A DNA stretch of 64,000 bases from Bacteroidaceae bacterium (GTDB lineage: Bacteria; Bacteroidota; Bacteroidia; Bacteroidales; Bacteroidaceae): NCBI GenBank assembly GCA_017461605.1, contig JAFTXN010000004.1, positions 1 through 64,000 on the forward strand, given 5' to 3'. The notes under the pieces are model-generated. The model saw nothing but the letters and a program-made list of their open reading frames with translations. It had not been told where the DNA came from and searched no databases. This document shows, piece after piece, positions 1-9,032 of the stretch (its first letter is position 1; each line of letters opens with the position of its first letter). Both the position numbers and the translations under genes were made by a program.

Positions 1-588
1 ACTTATGCCGATTACACGCCGCAAAAGTTTTTTCCGCTTTTTATCGGCGCGGACTGCAAACATACGAAAAACACAGGGACACAAAGAGGAGTTTTAATAA
101 AAAATGAGCAAAATATGCTCAAGAGCAGGAAAACACACCGGGGAGGGGGATAGGCAAATGGGGTATCAACGGATTACACACGAGATATTTTGAACACGAA
201 TGGGCACGAATTTAGCGAAAGAGAAGGGCTCGCCATATGGGGCGAAGCCCGTCCGGATGGTACTTTATATTAAATGTACGCGCACATATAATACGCGCAC
301 GCGCGCATCAGGGATTTTTCAGGTTTTTACTGCCCTACTGTCACTCTTGAGCGTAAATATCTGAGCGCAACATGGTTGGGGTATGGCAGATGGCATGGAA
401 GACGACGTTTCGTCTGTCACCCATTTGTCACTAGGATTGCAGGACTGATTAGGATAACAGAATAGAGTTTTTGCTCCAACAGGTGCATTCATCGCCGTTA
501 CAAAGAATCAATGCTGTGCCCGAGCTATTAGCTTTGTGGTCTTGCAGGTCGTTTGCTGATGTTTTCTATCGGACACCAATCATAAAAA
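1..588. other. Gene-free left edge
   Basis: No open reading frame here looks like a gene on either strand. Positions 165-215 contain degenerate copies of the 'atcaac(t/g)gattacac' and 'gaacacgaat..cacgaattt' words that recur at 7077-7512 and 8916-9005. Positions 266-305 hold an alternating 'cgcgcacatata..acgcgcacgcgcgc' stretch. The region lies downstream of the 56-residue peptide gene. A gene belonging to the left may end beyond the window. Confidence 0.6.
324..340. repeat. Dispersed repeat, copy 1 (TTTTTACTGCCCTACTG)
   Basis: The 17-mer TTTTTACTGCCCTACTG occurs here and again exactly at 13727-13743. In both places 'GAGCGCAACA' or 'CAGCGCAACA' follows shortly after (about 361-372 here, 13752-13761 there), so the homology is longer than the exact word and differs by a small internal indel. 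Both copies are intergenic. Function unknown. Confidence 0.7.
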
Positions 589-619
589 ATTCGGGCGACT
601 CGAAGTGAGCCGCCCGAAT
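583..619 (-). terminator. Intrinsic terminator of the giant protein/peptide unit
   Basis: ATTCGGGCG (589-597) pairs with CGCCCGAAT (611-619). On the minus strand the hairpin is followed by a T-run (complement of 583-588). It lies 20 bp past the stop of the 56-residue gene and probably ends the transcript starting near 6898. Confidence 0.85.
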
Positions 620-638
620 GATGATAGAGGTTGTTAGG

Positions 639-809
639 TTAATCGTTTTGGTTGTTATTCCAAATGCTGGTAGAGGATGTGGCGTTCGGTCTGCGCTTCT
701 GCGAACCCATTTCGTCGGTCCATTCATCAGATTTACCGAGCAGAACGCTTTCTTCCATATACATATTTACCACTTCCACAGAGGGAATTACATACTCGTT
801 CTTTTTCAT
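639..809 (-). CDS. Small uncharacterised peptide (56 aa), MKK..Y..PSVEV type
   Basis: The ATG at 809 gives a 56-residue product beginning MKKNEYVIPSVEVVNM. An alternative ATG at 824 would add five residues. The start lies 20 bp after the stop of the 1981-residue surface protein, and a strong terminator follows at 583-619, so the two genes probably share a transcript. There is no signal peptide or membrane segment. The second half is polar and low-complexity, rich in S, T, N and Q, with a KRR triplet. From memory, short Bacteroidales proteins with an N-terminal 'MKK.Y..P..E...' block and a variable tail are common and unassigned. A modified-peptide precursor is one possibility, but no modification enzyme is adjacent. 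Function unknown. Confidence 0.6.
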   Translation of the reverse strand: MKKNEYVIPSVEVVNMYMEESVLLGKSDEWTDEMGSQKRRPNATSSTSIWNNNQND

Positions 810-829
810 AATTATTCTCTCCATGATTT

Positions 830-3800
830 TTATTTGAAATAAACTTTCTTACCATTCACGATGTATACGCCCTTACCGGGTTCTGCCACACGACGACCGC
901 TGAGATCGTAGATGATGGCATCTTCGAGAGAGATGGCAGGCGCTTCTTCGATACCTGTCGGTTCTTCGATTTCACCGAAGTTCAACACTGCGGCCAAGTT
1001 TGCGTTCACCTCTGCCGGCACCTTAAGGAAGGCACGGAAGTGAGTGAACTTGTTGCCGGCATATTGATACATGGCCACCTTATCATTCTTGTTCGCCAAA
1101 GTATAAACCTTGTCTCCCACTTCTTCTTCCAGATAAGGCAGACTAGGATTCTCGCCTTCTTCGGAAGTCATTTCAGGATTCTTGTTCTGACATTCGGGCT
1201 TACGCCAAGTCTTATACACACCGCCATGCAGATAGTTTTCGCTCTCGAGCAAGGGCATAATATCATTCGCAGCCGGTTCTGTGAAGTATACCTCCTGACC
1301 GGCAAGTTCTTCTGCTTTGAGAATGACAGCTGTGCCCGCAGGAATCAAACCACCCGCCAGTGTTTCCATTGTGAGGTCTCCGGTTACTTCGTTCCAACCT
1401 GTGCAGATTTGGGCTTCAACACCCTCAGGAGCACAGAGAGCTATCGGAGCATAGAATGTTGCATAGCCATAGCTGTTGATTTTAACCGGCAGACTGTCCA
1501 CGCGCTCGAGCACCCAGTTGTAACCGGTAGAACCGCTCAAGTCCGTTGCCACATGCACTATCGTTGCATCACCGCCATTATCCAAGCGATATCCGCCTTC
1601 AGCCGAACCGGCAGCACCAAAGAGGTAGCGTCGTCCGTCCTGGCTCTGAGTATTATCTGAACTGATGTTGTAAGAGCCGAACTCCTTATTGGCAGGAATG
1701 TCAAATCTGAACATATCTCCCTTTTCACCGATACCCTTCAGTAGCGCATAAATTCCGCTGTATCCCTGAGTTCCGGTTCCCTGTGTGAAGTAGTATCCCT
1801 CCTTGTAAGAGAGCAGAGTACCCTCACCATCCGCAGACTCATCGGTATCGAGGTAGAATATAGAACTCATTCCGGTTTCTGCATTCATTTTCAACTTGCT
1901 ACTGTCGTGCTTTTCCGACTGCATGTACATATCATTGTGCACACAACGAATGCGGAAGAAACCATCACGATTGGGTTTGTTCAGTTGCAGAGTGTTCATA
2001 AATGCATTGAGAGCTTGAACCAACATCATTGCCTGATCTATCTGATGTCCACCTCCCGGTTCTTCTGCACCTTCGGCAAGAGCAATAGCATTGCTGATAT
2101 ATTCCCAGAAGTCCGCTTCAAATTCCTCTGTTGTATCATATAATCCCTGCAGATCCTCACCGGTAGGACTATAGTGACCGGCTTTTACGTCATCAATATA
2201 GTCGACTACGACATCTTCACCATTCTTAAAATAGTATCGCTTGGCTCGTTCTATCGTCGGCACAAACACATATTCATGATAAGCTTGTGCCTGATATGTT
2301 GTCATACTATCCTCATCAAATGTTGCCTCTGTAATGATCCACATAGAGGCATCTGCATTGCGAGCACCATTCACCACAGCGTTGTTGTTGAGAACGGCAT
2401 GCAAGGCATTGTTTTTAGATGCTGTTCCTTCGTTCGAGAAAACCACGAAGCACAATTCACCATCAGCTGTGGTCCGGTTGGGCACCAATTTGAGAGAATC
2501 GGCATGTGCTTCATTCTTGTTCTGCACCAACTGAACTTGCCAACTGTCATAAAAAGGATGCTCCGCATAAGAGAATGTCATCACGTTCTTGAGATAGAAA
2601 CGTCCGGAGTCTTTTTCATCTACTTCCAACTCCCAAACAGTAGATTCTACAGAATTGAAAGCTGTTTCTCCTTCACCTTCTACCACTTCATAGTGCGACA
2701 AACCATCTTCGTTGACACCCAGATAGTGTGTGGGATACACCTTGTTGCGCAGACGAATCCGGTCTCCGTCTGTCGGTTCGCGGCCATTCTTTTTACCATC
2801 GGTATACATCGCACTGAGAGCTGCGTCGATGGCGGCCCATCTTTCCTTGAAGACGGCATACGATGTAATCTCTGAACTTTCCACATTCACAGCTTCAATT
2901 GCTGCCGTCGCATCATCCGCGGCACCTTGCGTAGGAGCAAAGTAGTACGACTTGGTAGCACCTTCAACTTTCTGAAGCGCAAGTTCCTTATATTTTGCCA
3001 ACGTATCAACAGCCAATGCCAGGAAATCTGCGTCCGAAACCATCTCAAAGTTCCATTGAGAAGCATTATGTGAATCCAGCCAACGCGTTACATGGCCTTC
3101 GGAGCCATAGTGCAGACTGTTTTCCGACAGTTCTTCGTCAGTCTTTACCACGACATTCACATAGAGTCCGTTGGGCACAACATTGTAAACCGAAGCCTCT
3201 GCCTTGGCTACGAGTGCTGCCTGTTGACCATTTTGGGCAGGATGCTTGACATACTTATCGGCAGACTCATTATACATGTAGAAGCCGGTCTGGTCGTCAT
3301 TCTCCACAAATACCCAATGACTTTCCAATCCAACGTTAGCGTCGGCTGTTACACCTTGGGCATTGGTTGTCATCCACAATGTGGGATTTCCTCTATTCAC
3401 GAACTTGGCACGTGCACCATTCACAAAGGGATTGTTCGAAGCACTGCGGTCAGTAGCCAAGAACGCGTTAAGAGCTTCGTCCAGGCTTGCCTTACCGTTT
3501 GACAAGCCGAGATATGTAACAACTTCACCGATTTCGGCTACAGCCTCGTTGTATGCAGTCACTGCAGCTTCGGTAGCGGTAAAGTAAGGAAGTGCTGCAT
3601 AAGCATCCACCGTTGCTTGGGCTTCTGCCTTATAAGCTTCCCATTGCGCCGACGCTTCAGCAGATATAGCAGCGTTCAGGGCATCTACCTCGTCATCTGT
3701 AACAGAAGCCAGTGTCCAATATGAAGCCTCAGCTATTGCATTCCAACGAACCACGGCGTTCCAGTTAACGCCATGCAGATAGTCAAGGCTACTTTCCTCC

Positions 3801-6775
3801 TTGCTCAGTTCAGGCAAGAGACCCACTGTCACATAGAGACCATTGGGATGAACGTAGTAGACCGAAGCTTCTTCGGTGCTTGCTACAAGACTGAAGGGGG
3901 TATCGTTGGAACCAGCGTGCTTCACATACTTATTGGTCAACGGATTGAGGAGATAGAAACCACCGCCTTCAGCTGCCTTAAATGTCCATACAGATCCGGC
4001 ATCTGCAGCAGCAACGGTATTCACTTTATAATCTGCGGTAGAGACAGACATGTATGTCTTATGCTGACGGTTGAGGAGCTTGATCCGTGTGCCATCCCCA
4101 ACAATATTGCTCAGCTCCACGTCATCGGCTGCCACAGCAACTTCGAATGCAGCCTGTGCAGCGGTAATGGCTTCGAGGGCGGCAGCCAGTTCGTCGTAGG
4201 TATCTACACCGTCTTTTGCTGCAGCGATGGCTGCGTCGTAAGTAGTGATAGCAGCCTGGGGCTTGTAGTACTCGAGGGCCTTATACGGATTCACCACAGC
4301 ATCAGCAGCAGCTACGGCTGCATCGAGTTGCGTTGTGATGTTTGTCTGAATGTCAGTATTGAGCTGAGTGAGTTCTTCGGCCGTTGCAGAAGTTACCGTC
4401 CAGAGTGAGCGATCGCTTTCTTCCGTATAACGAGTAATCTTGTTTGACGGATCATCGCAATGCACATAGGCTCTGTCTGATGTCGGAACCACTTCGCCCA
4501 TCACAACATAAGCACCCTTGGGCTGAACGTTGTAGAGAGTAGCTTCAGTCTTGGCCACGAGAGTAGCTTGACCGCCATTTTGCGCAGCATGCTTGAGGTA
4601 TTTGCCCGACAGATTGTTGTAGAGATAATAGCCTGTAGCTCCATCGTTGGCCACGAGTTCCCATACAGAGGCGGTTGTGACCTCACTGCTTGTCGTTGCA
4701 CCATTGGCATCGGTGGTCATATAGTTGGTGTTGACCTCTTTGTTCAGGAACTTCACCTTAGTGCCGGCAGCGAGGGGATTCGTACGGTTGTCGGTGGCAT
4801 TGATGAAGTCGTTGATAAGTGTTGCCACTTCCAACTTTGCAGCCGTCAATTCTGCACGCGTGGTAGCAGCATTGATCTTTTCCGCCACGGCGGTCTTCAG
4901 TGCATCCATCTTAGCTGTATCGTAGAGATAGAACTCACGACCGGTATTCAATCCATCAATTTGCGTGTTAGCTGCAGCGATGGCCTGAGCTTGAAGGTCC
5001 GACACACTTGCCAAGAGGTTTTCCAATGTAGCCACCTCATCATCCGAAGGCTTTTCGATGTACCAGTTGGCACGATTGTCGTTGTCTACAGCCTTTCCAC
5101 CAACTGCTGCGGCAACATTATTAAGGATCAAGTAATCGGTATTCTCATCACCTGCTCCAACCGTCGCCCAGAAATAATCGTTTTGGGCTTGGAATGTGTA
5201 CACACTTGCTTCTGCAGGATCAGCCACCAAGGTCAGCTGTGCACCAGCAGCATGCTTCACATATTTTCCGGAAAGCGGATTGTAGAGATAGAAGCCCGTA
5301 TTGTCACTATTGGCCACGACCTGCCAAATGTTGCGAGCATCGGTAGCTGTCTGATTACCCAGCAGATTGGTAGCATTCGCGGCTGCTTCGGAAGTAGCCT
5401 CGGCAGCATTGGTTGTCAGATAATAGCGAGTATCACGTTGCCAGTGGAACTTGATATATTCGCCACCCGCAAACACATTCTTGGTGGGAGTCTTCGCTTT
5501 CAGAGCAGCCACGCATGCGGGGATGGTGGTTGTCTTTGCAGTTACAAACTCCTCGTAAGTACTTGCTGTAACAGCATTGATGGCATTAACGCATTCGGTT
5601 ACGTCTGCATCGGCATAAGCGTAATAATCGCGACTACCCAGCGCCTCAGCTTCGGCAATGGCCGTTGTCTTAGCTGAAGCCAATTCGTTTTCGAACAACG
5701 CAGGTTCTTTAGATTTCGAAGAAGTCACGGCACTGGGAGAAGTAGGCACGAAAGCCCAAATGGAGCCGGAGTCATCACCCATATAATAACATACACGCAG
5801 TCCGTCTCCATTTTCATCGCACCAGCAGTCACGTACATTAGAGATAGCTGATGCCGTACAAATCACATATCCATTATAGGTGTTTTCGTGCGGAATGAGG
5901 TAGAACACAGTACCCGTTTCTGCATAATTCATCGAAGTAGCATTGGTCAGAGCCAAACCGGAGGCGGCATTCTTGATATAAACAGGAATTACTCCTTCTG
6001 CCACTTCACCGGCTGCAGCCTTGGCATCTACGAAATACCACACGGCACCGGCTTCGGTGTCATCTGTCGTTTGCTTCAAAGGGGAACCCAACGAATTCCA
6101 AGCTGCGAACTTACTTTTGCGCAGGTTCTTGATGCTGTAATAAACAGGAGCATCATCGGTTGAGAGCGTAGGTGCTGTGGTTGTTGTCCAACTATCTGTA
6201 GCGGCCTGCCAATCTTCGTGAGCCTGAATGGCAGCATCCGCAGCTGCGATTGCCGTAGCAAACGTTGTTTCACCTTCAGCCACTGCTGTGATGGTGTACT
6301 TAGCTCCACCATCGTTTTTATTGGTGTCATACGCCATCGGTCTATTGGCAGCAGTTCTGCCACAACCTCCGGACATGAACTTACCTGCGTTGGCTACGTC
6401 CTCGATGTTGAGATAGCTACCATTGGCTGAGATTTTCCACAGATAAGGAGTATCTCCAAAATTGATCTGACTACCGGTACCTACCAAGAACTTACCCACT
6501 GCCACGTTGTAAATGTAGTAGGAAGTACCATCGTTGGTTGTGGTGATGTACCAGTTCTTACCATTCTCAATGGCCGGGGTACTATTATCTTCATACCCTC
6601 CCAAGGTAATACCGTCCAACACGGGGTAATCGGCGTAGCCTTCACCGGCTACCACATACCCTCGTTGTTGGTTCTCATCGACCTGCATGGTATAGATACC
6701 ATCGTAAGTCGTCTGAGCCCATGCTGTCCCAATAAGCATACAGAACAGCATCAAGAGTAAAGTAAACTTTCTCAT
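830..6775 (-). CDS. Giant secreted modular surface protein (1981 aa) with five tandem trefoil-like/helical modules
   Basis: Signal peptide at residues 1-21 (MRKFTLLLML..., cleavage near TAWA-Q). Residues 22-430 hold two divergent trefoil-like segments. Five copies of a module of about 225 residues then start near residues 437, 671, 895, 1120 and 1336. Each opens with 'G...KF.N....YMTT', continues with '(S)VW.......GFYLYN..SGKY.KH' and 'A.LVA..EASVYNV.PNGLYV', and closes with an alanine-rich helical FIVAR-like stretch. The last 300 residues hold a further domain ('INSYGYATFYAPIAL') and end in the tail YDLSGRRVAEPGKGVYIVNG followed by KKVYFK, typical of Bacteroidetes secretion-tail proteins. 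No catalytic domain is visible. A carbohydrate-binding or adhesive role is inferred from ricin/trefoil-like repeats alternating with helical spacers. The 5' leader is about 120 nt. Confidence 0.85.
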   Translation of the reverse strand: MRKFTLLLMLFCMLIGTAWAQTTYDGIYTMQVDENQQRGYVVAGEGYADYPVLDGITLGGYEDNSTPAIENGKNWYITTTNDGTSYYIYNVAVGKFLVGTGSQINFGDTPYLWKISANGSYLNIEDVANAGKFMSGGCGRTAANRPMAYDTNKNDGGAKYTITAVAEGETTFATAIAAADAAIQAHEDWQAATDSWTTTTAPTLSTDDAPVYYSIKNLRKSKFAAWNSLGSPLKQTTDDTEAGAVWYFVDAKAAAGEVAEGVIPVYIKNAASGLALTNATSMNYAETGTVFYLIPHENTYNGYVICTASAISNVRDCWCDENGDGLRVCYYMGDDSGSIWAFVPTSPSAVTSSKSKEPALFENELASAKTTAIAEAEALGSRDYYAYADADVTECVNAINAVTASTYEEFVTAKTTTIPACVAALKAKTPTKNVFAGGEYIKFHWQRDTRYYLTTNAAEATSEAAANATNLLGNQTATDARNIWQVVANSDNTGFYLYNPLSGKYVKHAAGAQLTLVADPAEASVYTFQAQNDYFWATVGAGDENTDYLILNNVAAAVGGKAVDNDNRANWYIEKPSDDEVATLENLLASVSDLQAQAIAAANTQIDGLNTGREFYLYDTAKMDALKTAVAEKINAATTRAELTAAKLEVATLINDFINATDNRTNPLAAGTKVKFLNKEVNTNYMTTDANGATTSSEVTTASVWELVANDGATGYYLYNNLSGKYLKHAAQNGGQATLVAKTEATLYNVQPKGAYVVMGEVVPTSDRAYVHCDDPSNKITRYTEESDRSLWTVTSATAEELTQLNTDIQTNITTQLDAAVAAADAVVNPYKALEYYKPQAAITTYDAAIAAAKDGVDTYDELAAALEAITAAQAAFEVAVAADDVELSNIVGDGTRIKLLNRQHKTYMSVSTADYKVNTVAAADAGSVWTFKAAEGGGFYLLNPLTNKYVKHAGSNDTPFSLVASTEEASVYYVHPNGLYVTVGLLPELSKEESSLDYLHGVNWNAVVRWNAIAEASYWTLASVTDDEVDALNAAISAEASAQWEAYKAEAQATVDAYAALPYFTATEAAVTAYNEAVAEIGEVVTYLGLSNGKASLDEALNAFLATDRSASNNPFVNGARAKFVNRGNPTLWMTTNAQGVTADANVGLESHWVFVENDDQTGFYMYNESADKYVKHPAQNGQQAALVAKAEASVYNVVPNGLYVNVVVKTDEELSENSLHYGSEGHVTRWLDSHNASQWNFEMVSDADFLALAVDTLAKYKELALQKVEGATKSYYFAPTQGAADDATAAIEAVNVESSEITSYAVFKERWAAIDAALSAMYTDGKKNGREPTDGDRIRLRNKVYPTHYLGVNEDGLSHYEVVEGEGETAFNSVESTVWELEVDEKDSGRFYLKNVMTFSYAEHPFYDSWQVQLVQNKNEAHADSLKLVPNRTTADGELCFVVFSNEGTASKNNALHAVLNNNAVVNGARNADASMWIITEATFDEDSMTTYQAQAYHEYVFVPTIERAKRYYFKNGEDVVVDYIDDVKAGHYSPTGEDLQGLYDTTEEFEADFWEYISNAIALAEGAEEPGGGHQIDQAMMLVQALNAFMNTLQLNKPNRDGFFRIRCVHNDMYMQSEKHDSSKLKMNAETGMSSIFYLDTDESADGEGTLLSYKEGYYFTQGTGTQGYSGIYALLKGIGEKGDMFRFDIPANKEFGSYNISSDNTQSQDGRRYLFGAAGSAEGGYRLDNGGDATIVHVATDLSGSTGYNWVLERVDSLPVKINSYGYATFYAPIALCAPEGVEAQICTGWNEVTGDLTMETLAGGLIPAGTAVILKAEELAGQEVYFTEPAANDIMPLLESENYLHGGVYKTWRKPECQNKNPEMTSEEGENPSLPYLEEEVGDKVYTLANKNDKVAMYQYAGNKFTHFRAFLKVPAEVNANLAAVLNFGEIEEPTGIEEAPAISLEDAIIYDLSGRRVAEPGKGVYIVNGKKVYFK

Positions 6776-6903
6776 AAAGCTTTTGTTAATTGATTAAAGT
6801 TATAGATTTGTAATGTTGTTTGCTGCAATAGCATAGGCCGCGCAGCCCCTTCTCTGTGGCCGCACGGTGTCTCATTTCTCCACAAATTCATCCCATCAGA
6901 CGA

Positions 6904-6935
6904 CAAAGGTATAACCTTTATCCGTGCCCGACCAA
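6904..6935 (-). promoter_or_regulatory. Bacteroidetes-type promoter for the giant surface protein
   Basis: Read on the minus strand, TTGG (complement of 6932-6935) is followed after 20 bp by TACCTTTG (complement of 6904-6911), matching the Bacteroidetes consensus. The predicted start near 6898 leaves a leader of about 120 nt before the ATG at 6775. Confidence 0.6.
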
Positions 6936-7076
6936 TAGGATAGAGTGATTTTTTATTAATTCTCAATACTTTTATACAAAATTGCTAACTACGACTATGC
7001 AATCGGAGGGTTGTTTTGTTCATCGAGACGGCTCGCGAAGAGTGTCAACCGCGTTGACATGGAAGAACACGAATTT

Positions 7077-7451
7077 GTTTTTGTCAACAGATTACACTGA
7101 TTAAACGGATGAAGTTTGGGAACACGGATGGAAATTGGGGAACACGGATGGAAATTGGGGAACACGAATTGCACGAATTTTTCGAATAGCTTGGAGGTAT
7201 CAACTGATTACACTGACAAAACGGAATTCGTGATATTCGAGATATTCGTGTTCTGATTAAATCAACTGATTGCACGAATTGGTTTTTGTCAACAGATTAC
7301 ACAGATTAAACAGATGAAGTTTGGGAACACGAATTGCACGAATTTTTCGAATGGCTTGGAGGTATCAACTGATTACACGGAGAAAACGGAATTCGTGATA
7401 TTCGAGAGATTCGTGTTCTGATGAAATCAACTGATTGCACGGATGAAACAG
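7077..7451. repeat. Tandem segmental duplication of intergenic words
   Basis: The segment starting 'gtttttgtcaacagattacac' at about 7077 recurs at 7282, a period of 205 bp. Both copies run through 'gattaaac.gatgaagtttgggaacac', 'gaattgcacgaatttttcgaat', 'ggaggtatcaactgattacac', 'acggaattcgtgatattcgag' and 'aaatcaactgattgcac'. The first copy carries an extra internal doubling of a 20-bp 'acggatggaaattggggaac' unit at about 7112-7151. The short frames at 7084-7275 and 7365-7601 are translations of this repeat. This block accounts for most of the gene-free stretch 6936-7548. Confidence 0.85.
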
Positions 7452-7512
7452 AATTTGGCGGGTCTCAATGCGGAGGCATTGGAAAACTGTTTCATCTGTG
7501 CAATCAGTTGAT
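7426..7512. repeat. Inverted repeat with 26-bp arms downstream of the ABC permease
   Basis: Left arm 7426-7451 begins ATCAACTGATTGCAC. Right arm 7487-7512 is its reverse complement with one mismatch. The loop is about 35 nt. It lies 37 bp past the permease stop and may act as a 3' stem for the minus-strand transcript, but no clear T-run follows. The arm sequence is the same family as the repeats at 7077-7451 and 8916-9005. Confidence 0.8.
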
Positions 7513-7548
7513 AATAAATTTAGCACGTGGACAAAGGAGGCCACGTCG

Positions 7549-8862
7549 TTATTTGTAGCGCAGCCACTTGAGCATTTCGCGGAGTGAGGGCTTCTTGCCA
7601 TACATCAAGATGCCGACACGGTAGATTTTGGCGCTGATCCACACGAAGAGGGTGGCCGTGCCATAGAGCAAGCCCAGGGAGAGGAGTTCTTGCCACAAGG
7701 GTACGTCGAAGGGGATGCGCACCATCATGACTATGGGGGATGTGAGCGGGAACATGGAGGCCCAGAATGCCAAGGGGCCATCGGTGTTCTCCACACTGTA
7801 CATGGCGGCATAGAGGCCGAAGACCATGATCAGCACCACGGGCATGATGAATTGCGAACTGTCTTCCTGCGCATTGATGCTGGCACCTACGGCTGCAAAG
7901 AAGGAGGCGTAGAGCAGATAGCCTCCGACGAAATAGAGCACAAACATGATGCCCAGTTCGGCAAAGGGCAGATTGAGCAGGGCGGTGAGCACCTCGTTGT
8001 CGGCAGCATCCATGGCCGGCATATTGCCCTGCGCACCGGCTGCCATCGTGCCCTGTGCCTCGGCCATGGCACCGGCATCGAGGCCGAAAGCCACTGAGCA
8101 GATACCCAAAATCGCAGCCAGCATCACACCCCATATCAGGAGTTGCACGAAGCCAACCATGGCCACTCCCACTATCTTGCCCATCATGAGCTGGAAGGGC
8201 TTGATGCTCGACACCATGAGTTCGACAATGCGGTTGGTCTTCTCCTCCATCACGCTCTGCATCACCATGCCGCCATACGACATCACGAACATATATATCA
8301 TGAAGGTAAAGAGGAAGCCGGCTGCAATGGCGATGCCGGTGTTCGACGAGCTTTCCTCGCCCTCGTCGTTCCATTTCACCGTACTGACTTCAAGCGTGCT
8401 CTGCACGTCTTCGATGATTTTGTCCAGTCCCTGCACGTCGTAAGCACTCAGCTTGTCGCGGCGCACCTGCTCGTTGAGCACATTGGTGACGTAGCTGAGC
8501 AGGTCGGCCGACACTTCCTTGCGCGAATAGATTTTCACAGCCTTGGGGTCCTTGCTCAGGTCGCCCTCGATGTTGACCACCGCCTCGACATCTGTCGTGT
8601 CGCTGCGGTGTTCGGGCAGCATGGCCGGCGCCGGAACGAAGCGATAACTCTTGTCGTCCTTGAAGGCTGAGAGATAGTGCGTTGTGCGATCGACGACCAC
8701 TACCGTTCGCTGCGCGTCGTCCTTGATGGTGGAGAGCCACAAGGGCACCACGATGAGGGCTGCAAAGATGAAAGGCATCAGGATGGTGAGCAGCACAAAC
8801 GACTTTTTGCTGACGCGCGTCATGAATTCGCGCTGTATGACGATGAGCGTGTTGTTCTTCAT
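7549..8862 (-). CDS. ABC transporter permease, NatB/ABC-2 type (437 aa)
   Basis: Membrane half of an ABC-2 export system. One N-terminal transmembrane segment lies at about residues 20-43 (FVLLTILMPFIFAALIVVPL). A large extracytoplasmic domain follows to about residue 170, then five or six hydrophobic helices between 170 and 410, the classical NatB (DUF/ABC2_membrane_3) plan. The ATP-binding partner is upstream on the same strand, 170 bp away, with a 90-bp inverted-repeat element between them. The family exports Na+ or drugs or serves unknown substrates, and the substrate here cannot be read from sequence. Length is normal and the start at ATG 8862 fits the family N-terminus (MKN..LIVIQREF..RV). 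Confidence 0.9.
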   Translation of the reverse strand: MKNNTLIVIQREFMTRVSKKSFVLLTILMPFIFAALIVVPLWLSTIKDDAQRTVVVVDRTTHYLSAFKDDKSYRFVPAPAMLPEHRSDTTDVEAVVNIEGDLSKDPKAVKIYSRKEVSADLLSYVTNVLNEQVRRDKLSAYDVQGLDKIIEDVQSTLEVSTVKWNDEGEESSSNTGIAIAAGFLFTFMIYMFVMSYGGMVMQSVMEEKTNRIVELMVSSIKPFQLMMGKIVGVAMVGFVQLLIWGVMLAAILGICSVAFGLDAGAMAEAQGTMAAGAQGNMPAMDAADNEVLTALLNLPFAELGIMFVLYFVGGYLLYASFFAAVGASINAQEDSSQFIMPVVLIMVFGLYAAMYSVENTDGPLAFWASMFPLTSPIVMMVRIPFDVPLWQELLSLGLLYGTATLFVWISAKIYRVGILMYGKKPSLREMLKWLRYK

Positions 8863-8915
8863 GTTGGTTCTATTGATTTGTGTGTGTTCTTGTCTGGTTG
8901 AGGGAGGGGTGTTTT

Positions 8916-9005
8916 TATCAACTGATTACACAGAACACACATGCTTGGTTGGGCCTAATACGACCGCACCCGAGAAACGGTTAAATCTGTGTAATCGCGT
9001 TGATA
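8916..9005. repeat. 90-bp inverted-repeat element between the two ABC genes
   Basis: Left arm TATCAACTGATTACACAGA (8916-8934) and right arm TCTGTGTAATCGCGTTGATA (8986-9005) are near-perfect complements enclosing about 51 bp. The arm matches the 'atcaactgattacac' word repeated at 7077-7512. The element sits in the 170-bp gap between the ATPase stop and permease start and could cap or separate the two messages. Confidence 0.8.
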
Positions 9006-9032
9006 TAAAGAGCATCGCTATTCGCATTGACC

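Noticed and set aside
6772-6966. 64-residue frame upstream of the giant protein
   Set aside because: Spans the promoter at 6904-6935 and the leader of the giant gene. No family resemblance.
7077-7512. Possible CRISPR array
   Set aside because: Repeat spacing is irregular, copies include the 'spacer' DNA, and no cas gene is present.
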